A DNA stretch of 64,000 nt from Loigolactobacillus bifermentans DSM 20003 (GTDB lineage Bacteria > Bacillota > Bacilli > Lactobacillales > Lactobacillaceae): assembly GCF_001434575.1 (NCBI RefSeq), contig NZ_AZDA01000043.1, positions 1-64,000 on the forward strand, given 5' to 3'. The notes below the pieces were generated by a model. It was not told where the DNA came from. It saw only the letters and a program-made list of their open reading frames with translations, and ran no database searches. The number at the start of each line of letters is the position of its first letter. Positions within the stretch are counted from its first letter, which is position 1. Shown here piece after piece: positions 34,297 to 42,355 of the stretch. A program made the translations under genes and the position numbers.

Positions 34297-34866
34297 ATGC
34301 GTACGAAAGATACCACCAAAACCACGCGGATCTTAGATGCCGCGGCAGCGATTATTTTAAAAAAAGGGGCCGCCGCCGTTTCAACGGTGAAAGTGGCGAA
34401 AAAAGTTGGCATTGCCCAATCCAATGTTTATTTATACTTTAAAAATAAAGACGCACTGTTACAGGCCGTTTATCAACGGGAGCAGGCACGGATTCGGGAA
34501 AGTGGGGATTTAAGCCAACTAGCAGATCGACAAGTGCCGGTGCAACAGCGACTGCGATTGTATTTACAGTCGTTGTACGATTTTGCTTTGGCCCATCCCG
34601 ACAGTTTGACCTTGATCCAGCAAGTGAAGTTTTTGCTGGGCCATGATATTGTGTTTGCTGAAGCACCTGGTAATTTGGTGGTGGCATTGTTGCAGGAGGC
34701 CATTGCCGCCAAAGTGATCAAGGTGGTGCCAGTGAATATTCACATGGCGCTGGTGTTTGGGGTGCTTTACGCCCACGCGTTAAATGTGCAGCAGGGCCAT
34801 TATGCGGCAACAACTTATGATTTTGAAACTTTTTATCAGTTGATTTGGCAGGGGATGGCAGCATGA
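34297..34866 (+). CDS. TetR/AcrR-family regulator (first of tandem pair)
   Basis: 189 residues. Helix-turn-helix AAAVSTVKVAKKVGIAQSNVYLYFKNKDALL at about 26-56; C-terminal helical ligand domain. Divergent from the NmrA-like gene, with two matching operators between. Its stop overlaps the next TetR start (ATGA), so the two regulators are translationally coupled. Confidence 0.9.
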   Translation: MRTKDTTKTTRILDAAAAIILKKGAAAVSTVKVAKKVGIAQSNVYLYFKNKDALLQAVYQREQARIRESGDLSQLADRQVPVQQRLRLYLQSLYDFALAHPDSLTLIQQVKFLLGHDIVFAEAPGNLVVALLQEAIAAKVIKVVPVNIHMALVFGVLYAHALNVQQGHYAATTYDFETFYQLIWQGMAA

Positions 34867-35441
34867 GACAAAAAGACCCACGTAAAATAGCAGCGTTACA
34901 GACAGCGGTGATCCAAGTGTTGATCACTGAAGGCTATCAAAATTTAAGTGTGGCGAAAATTGCCAAACTGGCGGGAATCTCGCCGGCTACGTTGTATATT
35001 TATTATCAGGATAAGCAGGACATGCTGAGTCAAGTTTACTTACAGATCAAGGATCACATCGATACCCAACTGTTTGCGGCACACGATGAACAGGCAACGG
35101 TGGCGGCGCAATTTCGGTTGCTGCTCACCAATTATGCCCACGCGTTGCGGCTGTATCCCAAAGAAGCAGCGGCTATGCGAATTTTTAACCAAACGCCCGA
35201 ATTGGTAGCGCCAGCTGCGTATGCGCAAAGCATGGCCCGGGCTAAGCCAATTGCTCGGTTATATCAACAAGGCATTGCCACAAAGGCCCTACGCAATTTG
35301 GCCCCAGAACTGTTAATTGCTTTTACGTTTCAGCCGCTGGATCAGTTGGCTGAAAATCACTTTCGGGCGGCGACACCTTTTACAGATGCTGAGATCGCGA
35401 TGGCAATCGACATGGCTTGGGCGGCGTGTGCGCAGCATTAA
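34863..35441 (+). CDS. TetR/AcrR-family regulator (second of tandem pair)
   Basis: 192 residues with helix-turn-helix YQNLSVAKIAKLAGISPATLYIYYQDKQDML. The start is the ATG overlapping the previous stop. Sequence differs from its upstream partner outside the HTH, so this is not a very recent duplication. Candidate regulator of the epimerase-like gene at 35618, whose promoter holds GTGAATGA-type repeats. Confidence 0.9.
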   Translation: MRQKDPRKIAALQTAVIQVLITEGYQNLSVAKIAKLAGISPATLYIYYQDKQDMLSQVYLQIKDHIDTQLFAAHDEQATVAAQFRLLLTNYAHALRLYPKEAAAMRIFNQTPELVAPAAYAQSMARAKPIARLYQQGIATKALRNLAPELLIAFTFQPLDQLAENHFRAATPFTDAEIAMAIDMAWAACAQH

Positions 35442-35508
35442 TTTAAACGTGGTAACCCTTGGGGCCACTGGCTTTGCGACGTTGACGTGATTAACTTATG
35501 CCAGGCGC

Positions 35509-35600
35509 TTGTTTTTAAGTGAATGACCATTTATGATAGAGAAACTTTCAGACGTGCGCTGTGCGTCTTTTTTAAATCATTAAAATGAACATTCATTCAC
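35509..35600 (+). promoter_or_regulatory. Promoter, operators and terminator before epimerase-like gene
   Basis: TTGTTT (35509-35514), 17 bp, TATGAT (35532-35537). The spacer holds GTGAATGA-CC-ATTTA. A terminator AGACG-N9-CGTCT-T5 lies at 35550-35573, just after the predicted start, and AATGAA-CA-TTCATT, followed by CACTTAAAGGAG, is at about 35584-35597 before the gene. The two operator-like sites share the GTGAATGA motif in opposite orientation. The terminator may serve the tetR pair or act as a leader attenuator. Confidence 0.6.
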
Positions 35601-35617
35601 TTAAAGGAGCTTTAAAC

Positions 35618-36628
35618 ATGCAAAAAAATGATTTGGTTTTGGTCACTGGGATTACCGGCTACATGGCCACTTGGTTGGCTCAAGATTTGTTACAACGAGG
35701 CTACCGGGTACGCGGGACTTACCGTTCCACCAGCAAGTTACCGCGCATCAAACAATTATTGCCGGGCATTGAATTGGTACCAGCAGACTTAAACGGAGAT
35801 GCCGGTTGGGCGGCCGCGCTAAAAAACGTGCAATGGTTGTTTCACGTGGCGTCACCACAAGCAGTGGCCACAGAAAGTCATCGTACGGATACGGCAATCA
35901 AAGGCATCGACAATATCTTTAAAGTGGCTTTAGCCAGCCCAACGTTGCAAAAAATCGTGCTCACCAGTTCAGAAGCCGCGATTGCCTATGGCAACCAAGG
36001 TAAAACCGTCTATACTGAAAATGATTGGACGAATGCGGCCGCGCCAGGCCTGGCAGATTACATGAAAAGCAAGACTTTGGAAGAACACCGAGCGTGGCAA
36101 TTGATCAATGACCCGCAACGCAATCCCCGTCAAATTGCGATGACGGCTATTAACCCTAGCTTTGTGCTAGGCCCCTCATTAGTGCCTTGGGCCCGGTATT
36201 CGGCGCAACAGATCAAGCAGTTATTGCGGGTGCCGTTTAACATTCCCATGCAAGGCTATGCGGTAGACGTGCGGGATGTGGCACAAATGCAAATGGCGTT
36301 AATGCAGCAACCTGCCGCTAACGGCACCCGTAACTTGGCGATTGGGATGCCGATGAGTATGGCGGAATTGAAGCATTTCGTGTTAACGGATTTTCACGCG
36401 CAAGGGTTACGTGGTTGGCAATTACCGTTTCCCACAGGTTTATTGCGGCCTTTTCAGCGCAATACCACGGTTGGTGATTTTTACCCACGGTTAAAAGGAC
36501 AGGTGACCTATCAGCCGTTACATCCAGCGTTTTACCAGCCTCAATTTACCGATCTACGCCAGTCCTTGCGGGCCATGGTGACCCAGTTGTTACGGGATGG
36601 GTTGATTGGTAGAAAACAAAATGCTTGA
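35618..36628 (+). CDS. NAD-dependent epimerase/dehydratase (extended SDR, dihydroflavonol-reductase-like)
   Basis: 336-residue cytoplasmic oxidoreductase. VLVTGITGYMATWLAQDLLQRGYRVRGTYR (core VTGITGYMATWLA) binds NAD(P); LTSSEAAIAYG supplies Ser, and YMKSKTLEE supplies the Tyr-Lys pair. The group reduces aldehydes/ketones such as methylglyoxal or cinnamoyl substrates; the actual one is unknown. ATG at 35618 with AAAGGAGC. Confidence 0.9.
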   Translation: MQKNDLVLVTGITGYMATWLAQDLLQRGYRVRGTYRSTSKLPRIKQLLPGIELVPADLNGDAGWAAALKNVQWLFHVASPQAVATESHRTDTAIKGIDNIFKVALASPTLQKIVLTSSEAAIAYGNQGKTVYTENDWTNAAAPGLADYMKSKTLEEHRAWQLINDPQRNPRQIAMTAINPSFVLGPSLVPWARYSAQQIKQLLRVPFNIPMQGYAVDVRDVAQMQMALMQQPAANGTRNLAIGMPMSMAELKHFVLTDFHAQGLRGWQLPFPTGLLRPFQRNTTVGDFYPRLKGQVTYQPLHPAFYQPQFTDLRQSLRAMVTQLLRDGLIGRKQNA

Positions 36629-36655
36629 CCTAGAGTAGACTCTAAGGTGTAAATT
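36625..36655 (+). promoter_or_regulatory. MerR-type promoter of second AKR
   Basis: TTGACC, 19-bp spacer, TAAATT. The spacer TAGAGT-AG-ACTCTA plus AGG shares TAGAG-N4-CTCTAAG with the MerR promoter at 32187. The -35 overlaps the upstream stop codon. Probably controlled by the same MerR protein. Confidence 0.65.
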
Positions 36656-36699
36656 GAATTTTGTAAGCATCAGCTTTTCACATTGAAAGGAAGCGCAAC

Positions 36700-37542
36700 A
36701 TGCAAAAAACATTCACTTTTAAAAACGGCAAAACCATTCATCGTTTAGGCTACGGGACCATGCAATTACCTGGTAAAGGCATTTGGGGCCCAGCCGCTGA
36801 CGCCAAACAAGCCGCCAGCGTGATCACCACGGCCATTGACAATGGGGTTAATTTCATTGATACCGCCGATAGTTATGGGCCATTTTATGCCAATCTTTAT
36901 TTGCGGGATGCCTTGCAACAGCGGCCTGACGCTGATGTGATGGTGGCGACTAAAGTCGGTTTGACCCGTCAAGGCCCTGATATTTGGACGCCAGTTGGGG
37001 CGCCAGCTTATTTGCGCCAACAAGTCGAATTAAACCTGTTTAGTTTAGGTTTGGATCACCTTGATCTGTTGCAATTGCATCGTATCGACCCCAATTACAC
37101 CTTGGAAGAACAAATCGGTGAATTGGCTGCCTTACAACAAGAAGGCAAAATCAAGCAAATTGGATTAAGCCAAGTTTCAGTGGCTGAATTAAAGGCAGCC
37201 CAAAAAATTGCCCCAATCGTTTCCGTCCAAAACCGTTACAATTTAATCGATCGGGCAGACGAAGACGTGTTAGATTACGCGGAAGCCAACGGCATTGCCT
37301 TTATCCCATGGTTCCCATTGGCCACTGGTAAATTAGCCCAAGGTGAGACCTTACAACAAATTGCGGCGAAGTATCACGCCCAACCAGCGCAGATTGCCTT
37401 GGCCTGGTTGCTGAAGCGCTCAGATGTGATCTTACCAATTCCTGGGACTTCTTCAGTGGACCATGAAAAGCAAAATATCACAGCCCAAGACATTGATCTC
37501 AGTCAAGCTGATTTTGATGCGTTGGCTCAATTAGGCAAATAA
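36700..37542 (+). CDS. Aldo/keto reductase
   Basis: 280 residues. Asp/Tyr in FIDTADSYGPF, Lys in VATKVGLTRQG, His in LLQLHRIDPNYTLEEQIGEL. C-terminal VILPIPGTSSVDHEKQN binds NADPH. Group resembles plant-type/YakC-like AKRs acting on aldehydes. Behind a MerR-type promoter; a terminator follows at 37554-37587 (AATCG-TAGC...GGCTG-CGATT, T-run). Confidence 0.92.
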   Translation: MQKTFTFKNGKTIHRLGYGTMQLPGKGIWGPAADAKQAASVITTAIDNGVNFIDTADSYGPFYANLYLRDALQQRPDADVMVATKVGLTRQGPDIWTPVGAPAYLRQQVELNLFSLGLDHLDLLQLHRIDPNYTLEEQIGELAALQQEGKIKQIGLSQVSVAELKAAQKIAPIVSVQNRYNLIDRADEDVLDYAEANGIAFIPWFPLATGKLAQGETLQQIAAKYHAQPAQIALAWLLKRSDVILPIPGTSSVDHEKQNITAQDIDLSQADFDALAQLGK

Positions 37543-37553
37543 GGCAAATTTGG

Positions 37554-37587
37554 AATCGTAGCTAACAAACTGGCTGCGATTTTTTTG
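37554..37587 (+). terminator. Terminator after AKR gene
   Basis: AATCGTAGC and GGCTGCGATT pair with one bulge, followed by seven T. Confidence 0.7.
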
Positions 37588-37642
37588 TGCGGCGCAGTCG
37601 AGGCACTACAACGGATCGCGGACCTTGATTACAAAAGACAAC

Positions 37643-37701
37643 TTGACGTTTAACCAAAAACGTGTAAACTCTTAAAATGTAAATCGTAATAGTTACTATT
37701 T
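37643..37701 (+). promoter_or_regulatory. Zur-type zinc box and promoter
   Basis: TTGACG (37643-37648), 16 bp, TAAACT (37665-37670), followed by AAATCGTAAT-A-GTTACTATTT at 37681-37701. The Bacillus Zur consensus as I know it is AAATCGTAAT-N-ATTACGATTT, so only two positions differ. Located before a zinc-binding lipoprotein and a zinc-free S14 gene. Confidence 0.8.
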
Positions 37702-37790
37702 ACAAAATGATCAGCGCTGATCAAATGAATTAACATAGCAGCTGCAATCTGGCCATTTCATCAGATTGCGATGATAAGGGGACGTGACTT

Positions 37791-38684
37791 TTGAAATTAA
37801 AGCGAATCATAGCAAGTTTAGGCTTCATCGCCTTGTTGGCGGGCTTAGCGGGATGTGGTCAAACCACGAAACTGGCCCAATCAGGTCATTTACAGGTCGT
37901 GGCCAGTGTGGATTTTTATGGGGAAGTGGCACAAAAAGTGTTGGGGAAACAAGGCACCGTCACATCGATTATCGATCGGCCGAACGTGGATCCGCATGAT
38001 TATGAACCCACGACAAAAGTCGGCAAAACCGTGGCCAAAGCGGATGTGGCCGTGTTAAATGGTGCCGGTTATGACACCTGGTTAACCAAACTCACCAAAA
38101 GTAGCAGTCACCACATTGCCACCGTATCGGCGGCCAAAGTGGTCGGCGTGAAAAATGGCGAAAATGAGCATATTTGGTATAAGCCGCAAACCATGCCGGC
38201 CATGGCGCGTGCTTTGGCGAAAAAGTTTGGCCAGTTAGATCCGAAACACCGTCAAGTTTATCAAAAAAATGCGCAGGCCTATATTCGGTCATTAAAGCCG
38301 TTGCAACAACAAATCAAGCAGTTAAAGGCCCATGCGCACGGTGAAAAAGTGGCCGTATCGGAGCCAGTTTTCGTGAATGCGTTGCATGCGCTAGGGTATC
38401 AAGTCAGTGACGCCCATTTTGCGGCGGCCATTGAAAAAGGCAGTGATCCTAGTGCGAAAGATGTGCGGCAGTTAAGCGCCGCGCTAGCCCAGCATCAAGT
38501 GGCCTTTTTCGTGCAAAACACCCAAGTCCAAAGTGCGGCGGTGACCAACATGGTCAAAAAAGCCCAAGCGGCCGGGGTGCCGATTTTAAAAGTGACAGAA
38601 ACCAAACCCGTGGGCAAAACATATCAACAATGGATGACCGCGCAATATCAAGCGTTGGCCAAAATACAACAAGCAGGTGATTAA
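37791..38684 (+). CDS. Zinc ABC transporter substrate-binding lipoprotein (ZnuA/AdcA type)
   Basis: 297-residue surface lipoprotein with signal peptide and lipobox LAGC at residues 19-22. VVASVDFYGEVAQKVLG and NVDPHDYEPTTK (metal-binding His) start the cluster A-1 fold; ENEHIWYKPQTMPAMA gives a second His and AAIEKGSDPSAKDVRQL follows. No long His-rich loop is present. The start is TTG with AAGGGG nine bases upstream. No permease or ATPase genes adjoin, so it must work with a transporter encoded elsewhere. Zur-type box upstream. Confidence 0.9.
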   Translation: MKLKRIIASLGFIALLAGLAGCGQTTKLAQSGHLQVVASVDFYGEVAQKVLGKQGTVTSIIDRPNVDPHDYEPTTKVGKTVAKADVAVLNGAGYDTWLTKLTKSSSHHIATVSAAKVVGVKNGENEHIWYKPQTMPAMARALAKKFGQLDPKHRQVYQKNAQAYIRSLKPLQQQIKQLKAHAHGEKVAVSEPVFVNALHALGYQVSDAHFAAAIEKGSDPSAKDVRQLSAALAQHQVAFFVQNTQVQSAAVTNMVKKAQAAGVPILKVTETKPVGKTYQQWMTAQYQALAKIQQAGD

Positions 38685-38954
38685 ATGGCTCGGAAAGCTA
38701 AAATTGAAAAGTTAAAACGACAAAACCAAACGGTGGCCCGTTATGCTGCCCAACGGCAGGCCTTAAAAGCAGCAGGGGACTATGCTGGCTTGGCCCAATT
38801 ACCACGAGATGCCAGCCCAGTAAGGTTACGCCAGCGTGACCAAATCGACGGCCGACCACGCGGCTATATGCGCAAATTTGGCGTGTCGCGGATTCGCTTT
38901 CGGGAGCTGGCCCATGCTGGCCAACTGCCTGGGGTGCGTAAGGCGAGTTGGTAA
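38685..38954 (+). CDS. rpsN: Zinc-independent 30S ribosomal protein S14 paralogue
   Basis: 89-residue S14 of the long, cysteine-free (C-) type: [19 protein letters not shown] at the N-terminus and [24 protein letters not shown] at the C-terminus, with no CXXC zinc motif. In Bacillus such a paralogue (YhzA/RpsN2) is induced by zinc starvation and replaces zinc-containing S14. It begins immediately after the zinc-binding lipoprotein stop (TAAATG) and shares its Zur-type promoter. Confidence 0.95.
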   Translation: MARKAKIEKLKRQNQTVARYAAQRQALKAAGDYAGLAQLPRDASPVRLRQRDQIDGRPRGYMRKFGVSRIRFRELAHAGQLPGVRKASW

Positions 38955-39351
38955 AGCGTTACTTGACGTGGTCTCAGGGTCTGACTAAACGAAAAGCATC
39001 AAATCCGAAAGTAGGCGGGACAGGTTAACTTTAACGGATTGATGTGCAACGCCAGCTTCAGTGGTGACGGGTCAGGTAATGCTACCAGGCTTGATTGCGG
39101 CCACCCAGCAAAGTAATGTCAGGTTTTTCAAAATCAAAAAGACCCATTGCAGTTTACGCTCTTCGAAAAACGGTAAGCTCAAGTGGCCTACGCTGCCAGT
39201 GCCGAGATGCAGGCTTTTAACCAGCAAAAAGCCACGTTATTTCCGGCGGTATCGGCGGAGCTGGTCACCGAATTAACACCAACAAAAAAACTGATGCCGC
39301 AGCATCAGTTAGGAGGCAAGCAGCACTTGTAAGTGGTTGCTTGTTTTTTTT
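38955..39351 (+). other. Intergenic stretch with coding remnant and terminator
   Basis: A plus-strand frame at about 39060-39113 reads MLPGLIAATQQSNVRFF, and a different frame at about 39182-39331 reads QVAYAASAEMQAFNQQKAT and continues to a stop; together they look like pieces of a decayed gene I cannot name. A hairpin AACTGATGC-CGCA-GCATCAGTT is near 39289-39310, and a terminator CAAGCA...TGCTTG with eight T ends at 39351. Confidence 0.4.
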
Positions 39352-39365
39352 AGATTGTACAGATA

Positions 39366-39935
39366 CTAGCGTGTTGTCAGTTGTTCTAAATAGGCTTGGC
39401 GTTGTGCAGGGGTACTTGAATTGATTTCACCAAAATGAGACCAAGTCACTTGTTGCGCAGGAATGCCTAAATCACGTAGTAATGTATTGATTAGCCAGTT
39501 TTGAATGGGATTACCGTAGTTATTTTCCAACTGAGATTGACTAACCTCAGAGGTCGTAAAAATAGCGACTTGTTGGATCCAAGTTAAATGACCATGCCAA
39601 TTGGTATCTTCGTGGTAGGCAAACCCAGGTAACATGACTTTATCAATAAAGCCTTTGATGATTGCCGGTGCGTTGGACCACCAAATTGGGAAAATGAAGG
39701 TTAATTTAGAACTAGCACGTAATTGAGCTTGATACTGTTTGACCAGTGGATCTAGGGCAACCCCGTGACTGAAATTTTTTAATTCTTCAGCCGTGTAGGC
39801 CGGCCGAAAGCCATCATGATAAAGATCAATGATTTGATAGGCCGTTTTAGCCGCCGCTAATTTTGTAGTAATGGCTTTTAATTCAGCGTTGTTAAAACTA
39901 CCAGACCAAGGATGTGCGTAAATGATTGTTTCCAT
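39366..39935 (-). CDS. NAD(P)H-dependent FMN oxidoreductase (flavodoxin fold, MdaB/KefF-like)
   Basis: 189 residues. IIYAHPWSGSFNNAELK binds FMN phosphate; FIFPIWWSNAPAIIKGFIDKVMLPGFAY is the classic quinone-reductase signature (core FPIWWSNAPAIIKG). Expected two-electron reduction of quinones. The ATG at 39935 is chosen 25 codons inside the longest frame. Divergent from an HxlR gene, with a palindrome between. Confidence 0.9.
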   Translation of the reverse strand: METIIYAHPWSGSFNNAELKAITTKLAAAKTAYQIIDLYHDGFRPAYTAEELKNFSHGVALDPLVKQYQAQLRASSKLTFIFPIWWSNAPAIIKGFIDKVMLPGFAYHEDTNWHGHLTWIQQVAIFTTSEVSQSQLENNYGNPIQNWLINTLLRDLGIPAQQVTWSHFGEINSSTPAQRQAYLEQLTTR

Positions 39936-40016
39936 AATCGACAAAACCTCGCTTTCTATGTTAAGTTCATCATACTGGCACAATAAATTGGCAACAAGTA
40001 CGGTAATCATTGTGCC

Positions 40017-40038
40017 TTACGCACTTAAAGGTGCGTAA
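40017..40038. promoter_or_regulatory. HxlR-type operator
   Basis: TTACGCAC-TTAAAG-GTGCGTAA, perfect 8-bp arms, midway between the divergent FMN oxidoreductase and HxlR genes. Confidence 0.7.
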
Positions 40039-40088
40039 TTGGTAAAAGATAGGCATTTTGTGATTAAAATTTAGGAAGAGGTTTTTTT

Positions 40089-40439
40089 ATGTCAGATGTC
40101 GATTATGTGAATCAAGTGGATCTCGCTCAAACTGGTTTTGGCTATACGATGAAGCTGATTGGTGGTAAATACAAACTGTTGATTTTATATGCGCTTGCTT
40201 TAAACGAAAAGCCAGTTCGCTTTAATATGCTGGAACGCCAACTTGGCAATGTGACGCATAAAACGTTGACCAATAGTCTGCAGGAACTCGCGCATGCTGG
40301 GTTGGTTAAACGCACAGCCTATTCGGAGATCCCGCCGCATGTGGACTATCAGTTAACTGACCAAGGGCGTTCCTTGTTGCCAGTTATGGATACAATTTGT
40401 CGTTGGGGGGAACTTCAGCTTAATCAGCAAACTTGTTAA
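40089..40439 (+). CDS. HxlR-family regulator
   Basis: 116 residues. GYTMKLIGGKYKLLILYAL and FNMLERQLGNVTHKTLTNSLQELAHAGL are the winged helix. The N-terminal Cys typical of electrophile sensors in the family is absent; the only cysteines are near the C-terminus. Likely represses the divergent quinone reductase and itself. The end overlaps the convergent response regulator gene by four bases. Confidence 0.9.
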   Translation: MSDVDYVNQVDLAQTGFGYTMKLIGGKYKLLILYALALNEKPVRFNMLERQLGNVTHKTLTNSLQELAHAGLVKRTAYSEIPPHVDYQLTDQGRSLLPVMDTICRWGELQLNQQTC

Positions 40440-41053
40440 AGTTCAATCAGATTCAACTGCAACGCCTTCGCCACTGCTTCCGCCCGGGAAAACACGCCTA
40501 GTTTATTGTAAATGCTTGTCAGGTGGGCCTTGATCGTCCGTTCACTGACGTCTAAATTGGAGGCAATTTCTTTGCTATGCAAGCCTTGGGCCACTTGGGT
40601 GAGAATGGCGTGTTCCCGTGATGTCAGGTCAATGGCAGGGGGGTGTGGGGCAAAGGCCTTGCCGGTAAGGCGCGGCTCTAAATAGGTTTCACCTTTAACA
40701 GCGCCGCGAATCACCTTTAAAATGGTGGCTTGATCGGCGTCTTTTAGGAGAAAGCCCTTGGCCCCAAGTTGCATGGCTTGTTGAATCGGGGCTTGATCGT
40801 CAAAGGTGGTGAGCACTACCACAGGCAGGTCGGGCTGTTCTTGTCGCAGTTGTCGCAAAAGGGTAATACCATCCATTTGTGGCATGCGAATGTCAGTTAA
40901 CACAAGGTCAGGGTGTTGTTGGCGGGCCAGTGCTAAGCCTACCACGCCATTTTCGGCTAGGCCGACCACCTCGATGTCCGGCACCGTTTCAAAAATCAAT
41001 TCTAAACCGGTGCGTAAAATTTGATGGTCATCTACGATCAATAGTTTCATCAT
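40436..41053 (-). CDS. NarL/LiaR-type response regulator
   Basis: 205 residues. Receiver domain LLIVDDHQILRTGLE with phosphoacceptor Asp54 (LVLTDIRMPQMDG); C-terminal LuxR-type HTH LTSREHAILTQVAQGLHSKEIASNLDVSERTIKAHLTSIYNKLG (core SKEIASNLDVSERTIKAHL). Starts one base after the histidine kinase stop; either of two adjacent ATGs may be used. Pairs with the kinase upstream; the MacB-like ABC gene next door is a plausible target. Confidence 0.93.
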   Translation of the reverse strand: MMKLLIVDDHQILRTGLELIFETVPDIEVVGLAENGVVGLALARQQHPDLVLTDIRMPQMDGITLLRQLRQEQPDLPVVVLTTFDDQAPIQQAMQLGAKGFLLKDADQATILKVIRGAVKGETYLEPRLTGKAFAPHPPAIDLTSREHAILTQVAQGLHSKEIASNLDVSERTIKAHLTSIYNKLGVFSRAEAVAKALQLNLIEL

Positions 41054-41054
41054 G

Positions 41055-42281
41055 TCATTCCTTTCGAGTTATGGGCAAGGTCAAGGTGACGGTGGTTCCT
41101 TCATCAATGGCACTGACCACGGTAATCACACCGTTTAAGCGTTGGGCCCGCTCTTGCAGGCCTTGTAAGCCAAAATGGCCAGATTTTTGTGCCTTATATA
41201 AGTCAAATCCGACGCCAAAATCAATGATCTTCAGCTTGAACACTTGGTCATGTTGTTGACTGGTGATCAAGGCTTGGTCGGTTTGCGCATGTTTGGCCAC
41301 GTTGGTTAACGCTTCAGTGACGATCCGGGTGATCTCAGTAAGTTGACTGGGACTATAATCCGGTACGAGGCTTAAGCGCAAGGTTGTGGTTAAGTGATAG
41401 TTTTTGGCAATGGCGGTGGTGACTAAATTGAGCCGGGCAGGGAGGTCTTCTTCAGGGGTGCTGCGTAAATCCGTTAAGGTCAGCCGGGAATCTTTAAGTG
41501 CTTGCCGCGTGGTCGCGCGACTTTGCGCAATGATTTTGGCAGCACGTTGGGAATCGCCATTTTTAAGAAACGTTTGGGCGGCGTCTAATTGGAGCACCAC
41601 GCCGGCCAGATCTTGGGTAAAGGTGTCATGTAATTCTCGTGCTACCCGTTGACGTTCGGTGCGAATTGCTGCGGCTTCCACTTGGTTGTAAGCCAATTTT
41701 AGTTCATCATAAAGGTTTTCTAATTCTTGGCGTGAGGCGAGTTGACGCTGATAAAAACGCCAGTAATAAAAAACAATGGCTATCACAAATACAAAGGATT
41801 CCAAAGTGATGGTGCCTAATAGTGGGCCAACCATCAGGAAATACAGCCCCCACATGCCAAGATATAAAAACGTGATGATATTCAATACCAGGTGTGATCG
41901 CTGGTAAGTCGTAATGGCCTCGATCATGAGCACTGGATAGGTACCAACTAAGATCACGGGTGACGCATGGCCTAACAACGTGGTGTAGATCAGAATTAAC
42001 CCTAGGGGCAGCCCAATCAACAACCAACGCCGTTTAGTATATAACCAGGCGTTAAACCAAATCGTGGCAATAATGCTGAGTACCGCACCGATCACAAATA
42101 AAGAATCCAAAAAGTGTGCATTTTGAGGAACCTGTTCAAAATGGAAGGTCGCTTGACGTTCAATTGATAAACTGGAACTCAGAACATAAATCGCAATAAA
42201 GCCAATCATGATCATCCCAATAATCAGTGGCCCGCGAATCGTGCGTAATGTTTTTAATTTTTGCGCTTCTGTTTGGTCCAT
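41055..42281 (-). CDS. NarL-family sensor histidine kinase (LiaS-like)
   Basis: 408 residues. About five hydrophobic helices in the first 175 residues, a coiled linker, then HisKA_3 with His218 in RQRVARELHDTFTQDL and a HATPase_c domain with TEALTNVAKHA, LKIIDFGVGFD and GHFGLQGLQERA. No extracellular sensor domain of size, so it likely senses a membrane signal or a partner protein. Operon with the response regulator. Confidence 0.92.
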   Translation of the reverse strand: MDQTEAQKLKTLRTIRGPLIIGMIMIGFIAIYVLSSSLSIERQATFHFEQVPQNAHFLDSLFVIGAVLSIIATIWFNAWLYTKRRWLLIGLPLGLILIYTTLLGHASPVILVGTYPVLMIEAITTYQRSHLVLNIITFLYLGMWGLYFLMVGPLLGTITLESFVFVIAIVFYYWRFYQRQLASRQELENLYDELKLAYNQVEAAAIRTERQRVARELHDTFTQDLAGVVLQLDAAQTFLKNGDSQRAAKIIAQSRATTRQALKDSRLTLTDLRSTPEEDLPARLNLVTTAIAKNYHLTTTLRLSLVPDYSPSQLTEITRIVTEALTNVAKHAQTDQALITSQQHDQVFKLKIIDFGVGFDLYKAQKSGHFGLQGLQERAQRLNGVITVVSAIDEGTTVTLTLPITRKE

Positions 42282-42316
42282 GGGGACACCTCACTTTCAA
42301 AGGCTATCATACCGCA

Positions 42317-42351
42317 AAAATCGCGTTACAGCTGGGCTGTAACGCGATTTT
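42317..42351 (-). terminator. Terminator after MacB-like gene
   Basis: AAAATCGCGTTACAGC and GCTGTAACGCGATTTT, 16 perfect pairs around TGG. It separates the ABC gene from the two-component operon. Confidence 0.85.
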
Positions 42352-42355
42352 AAGC

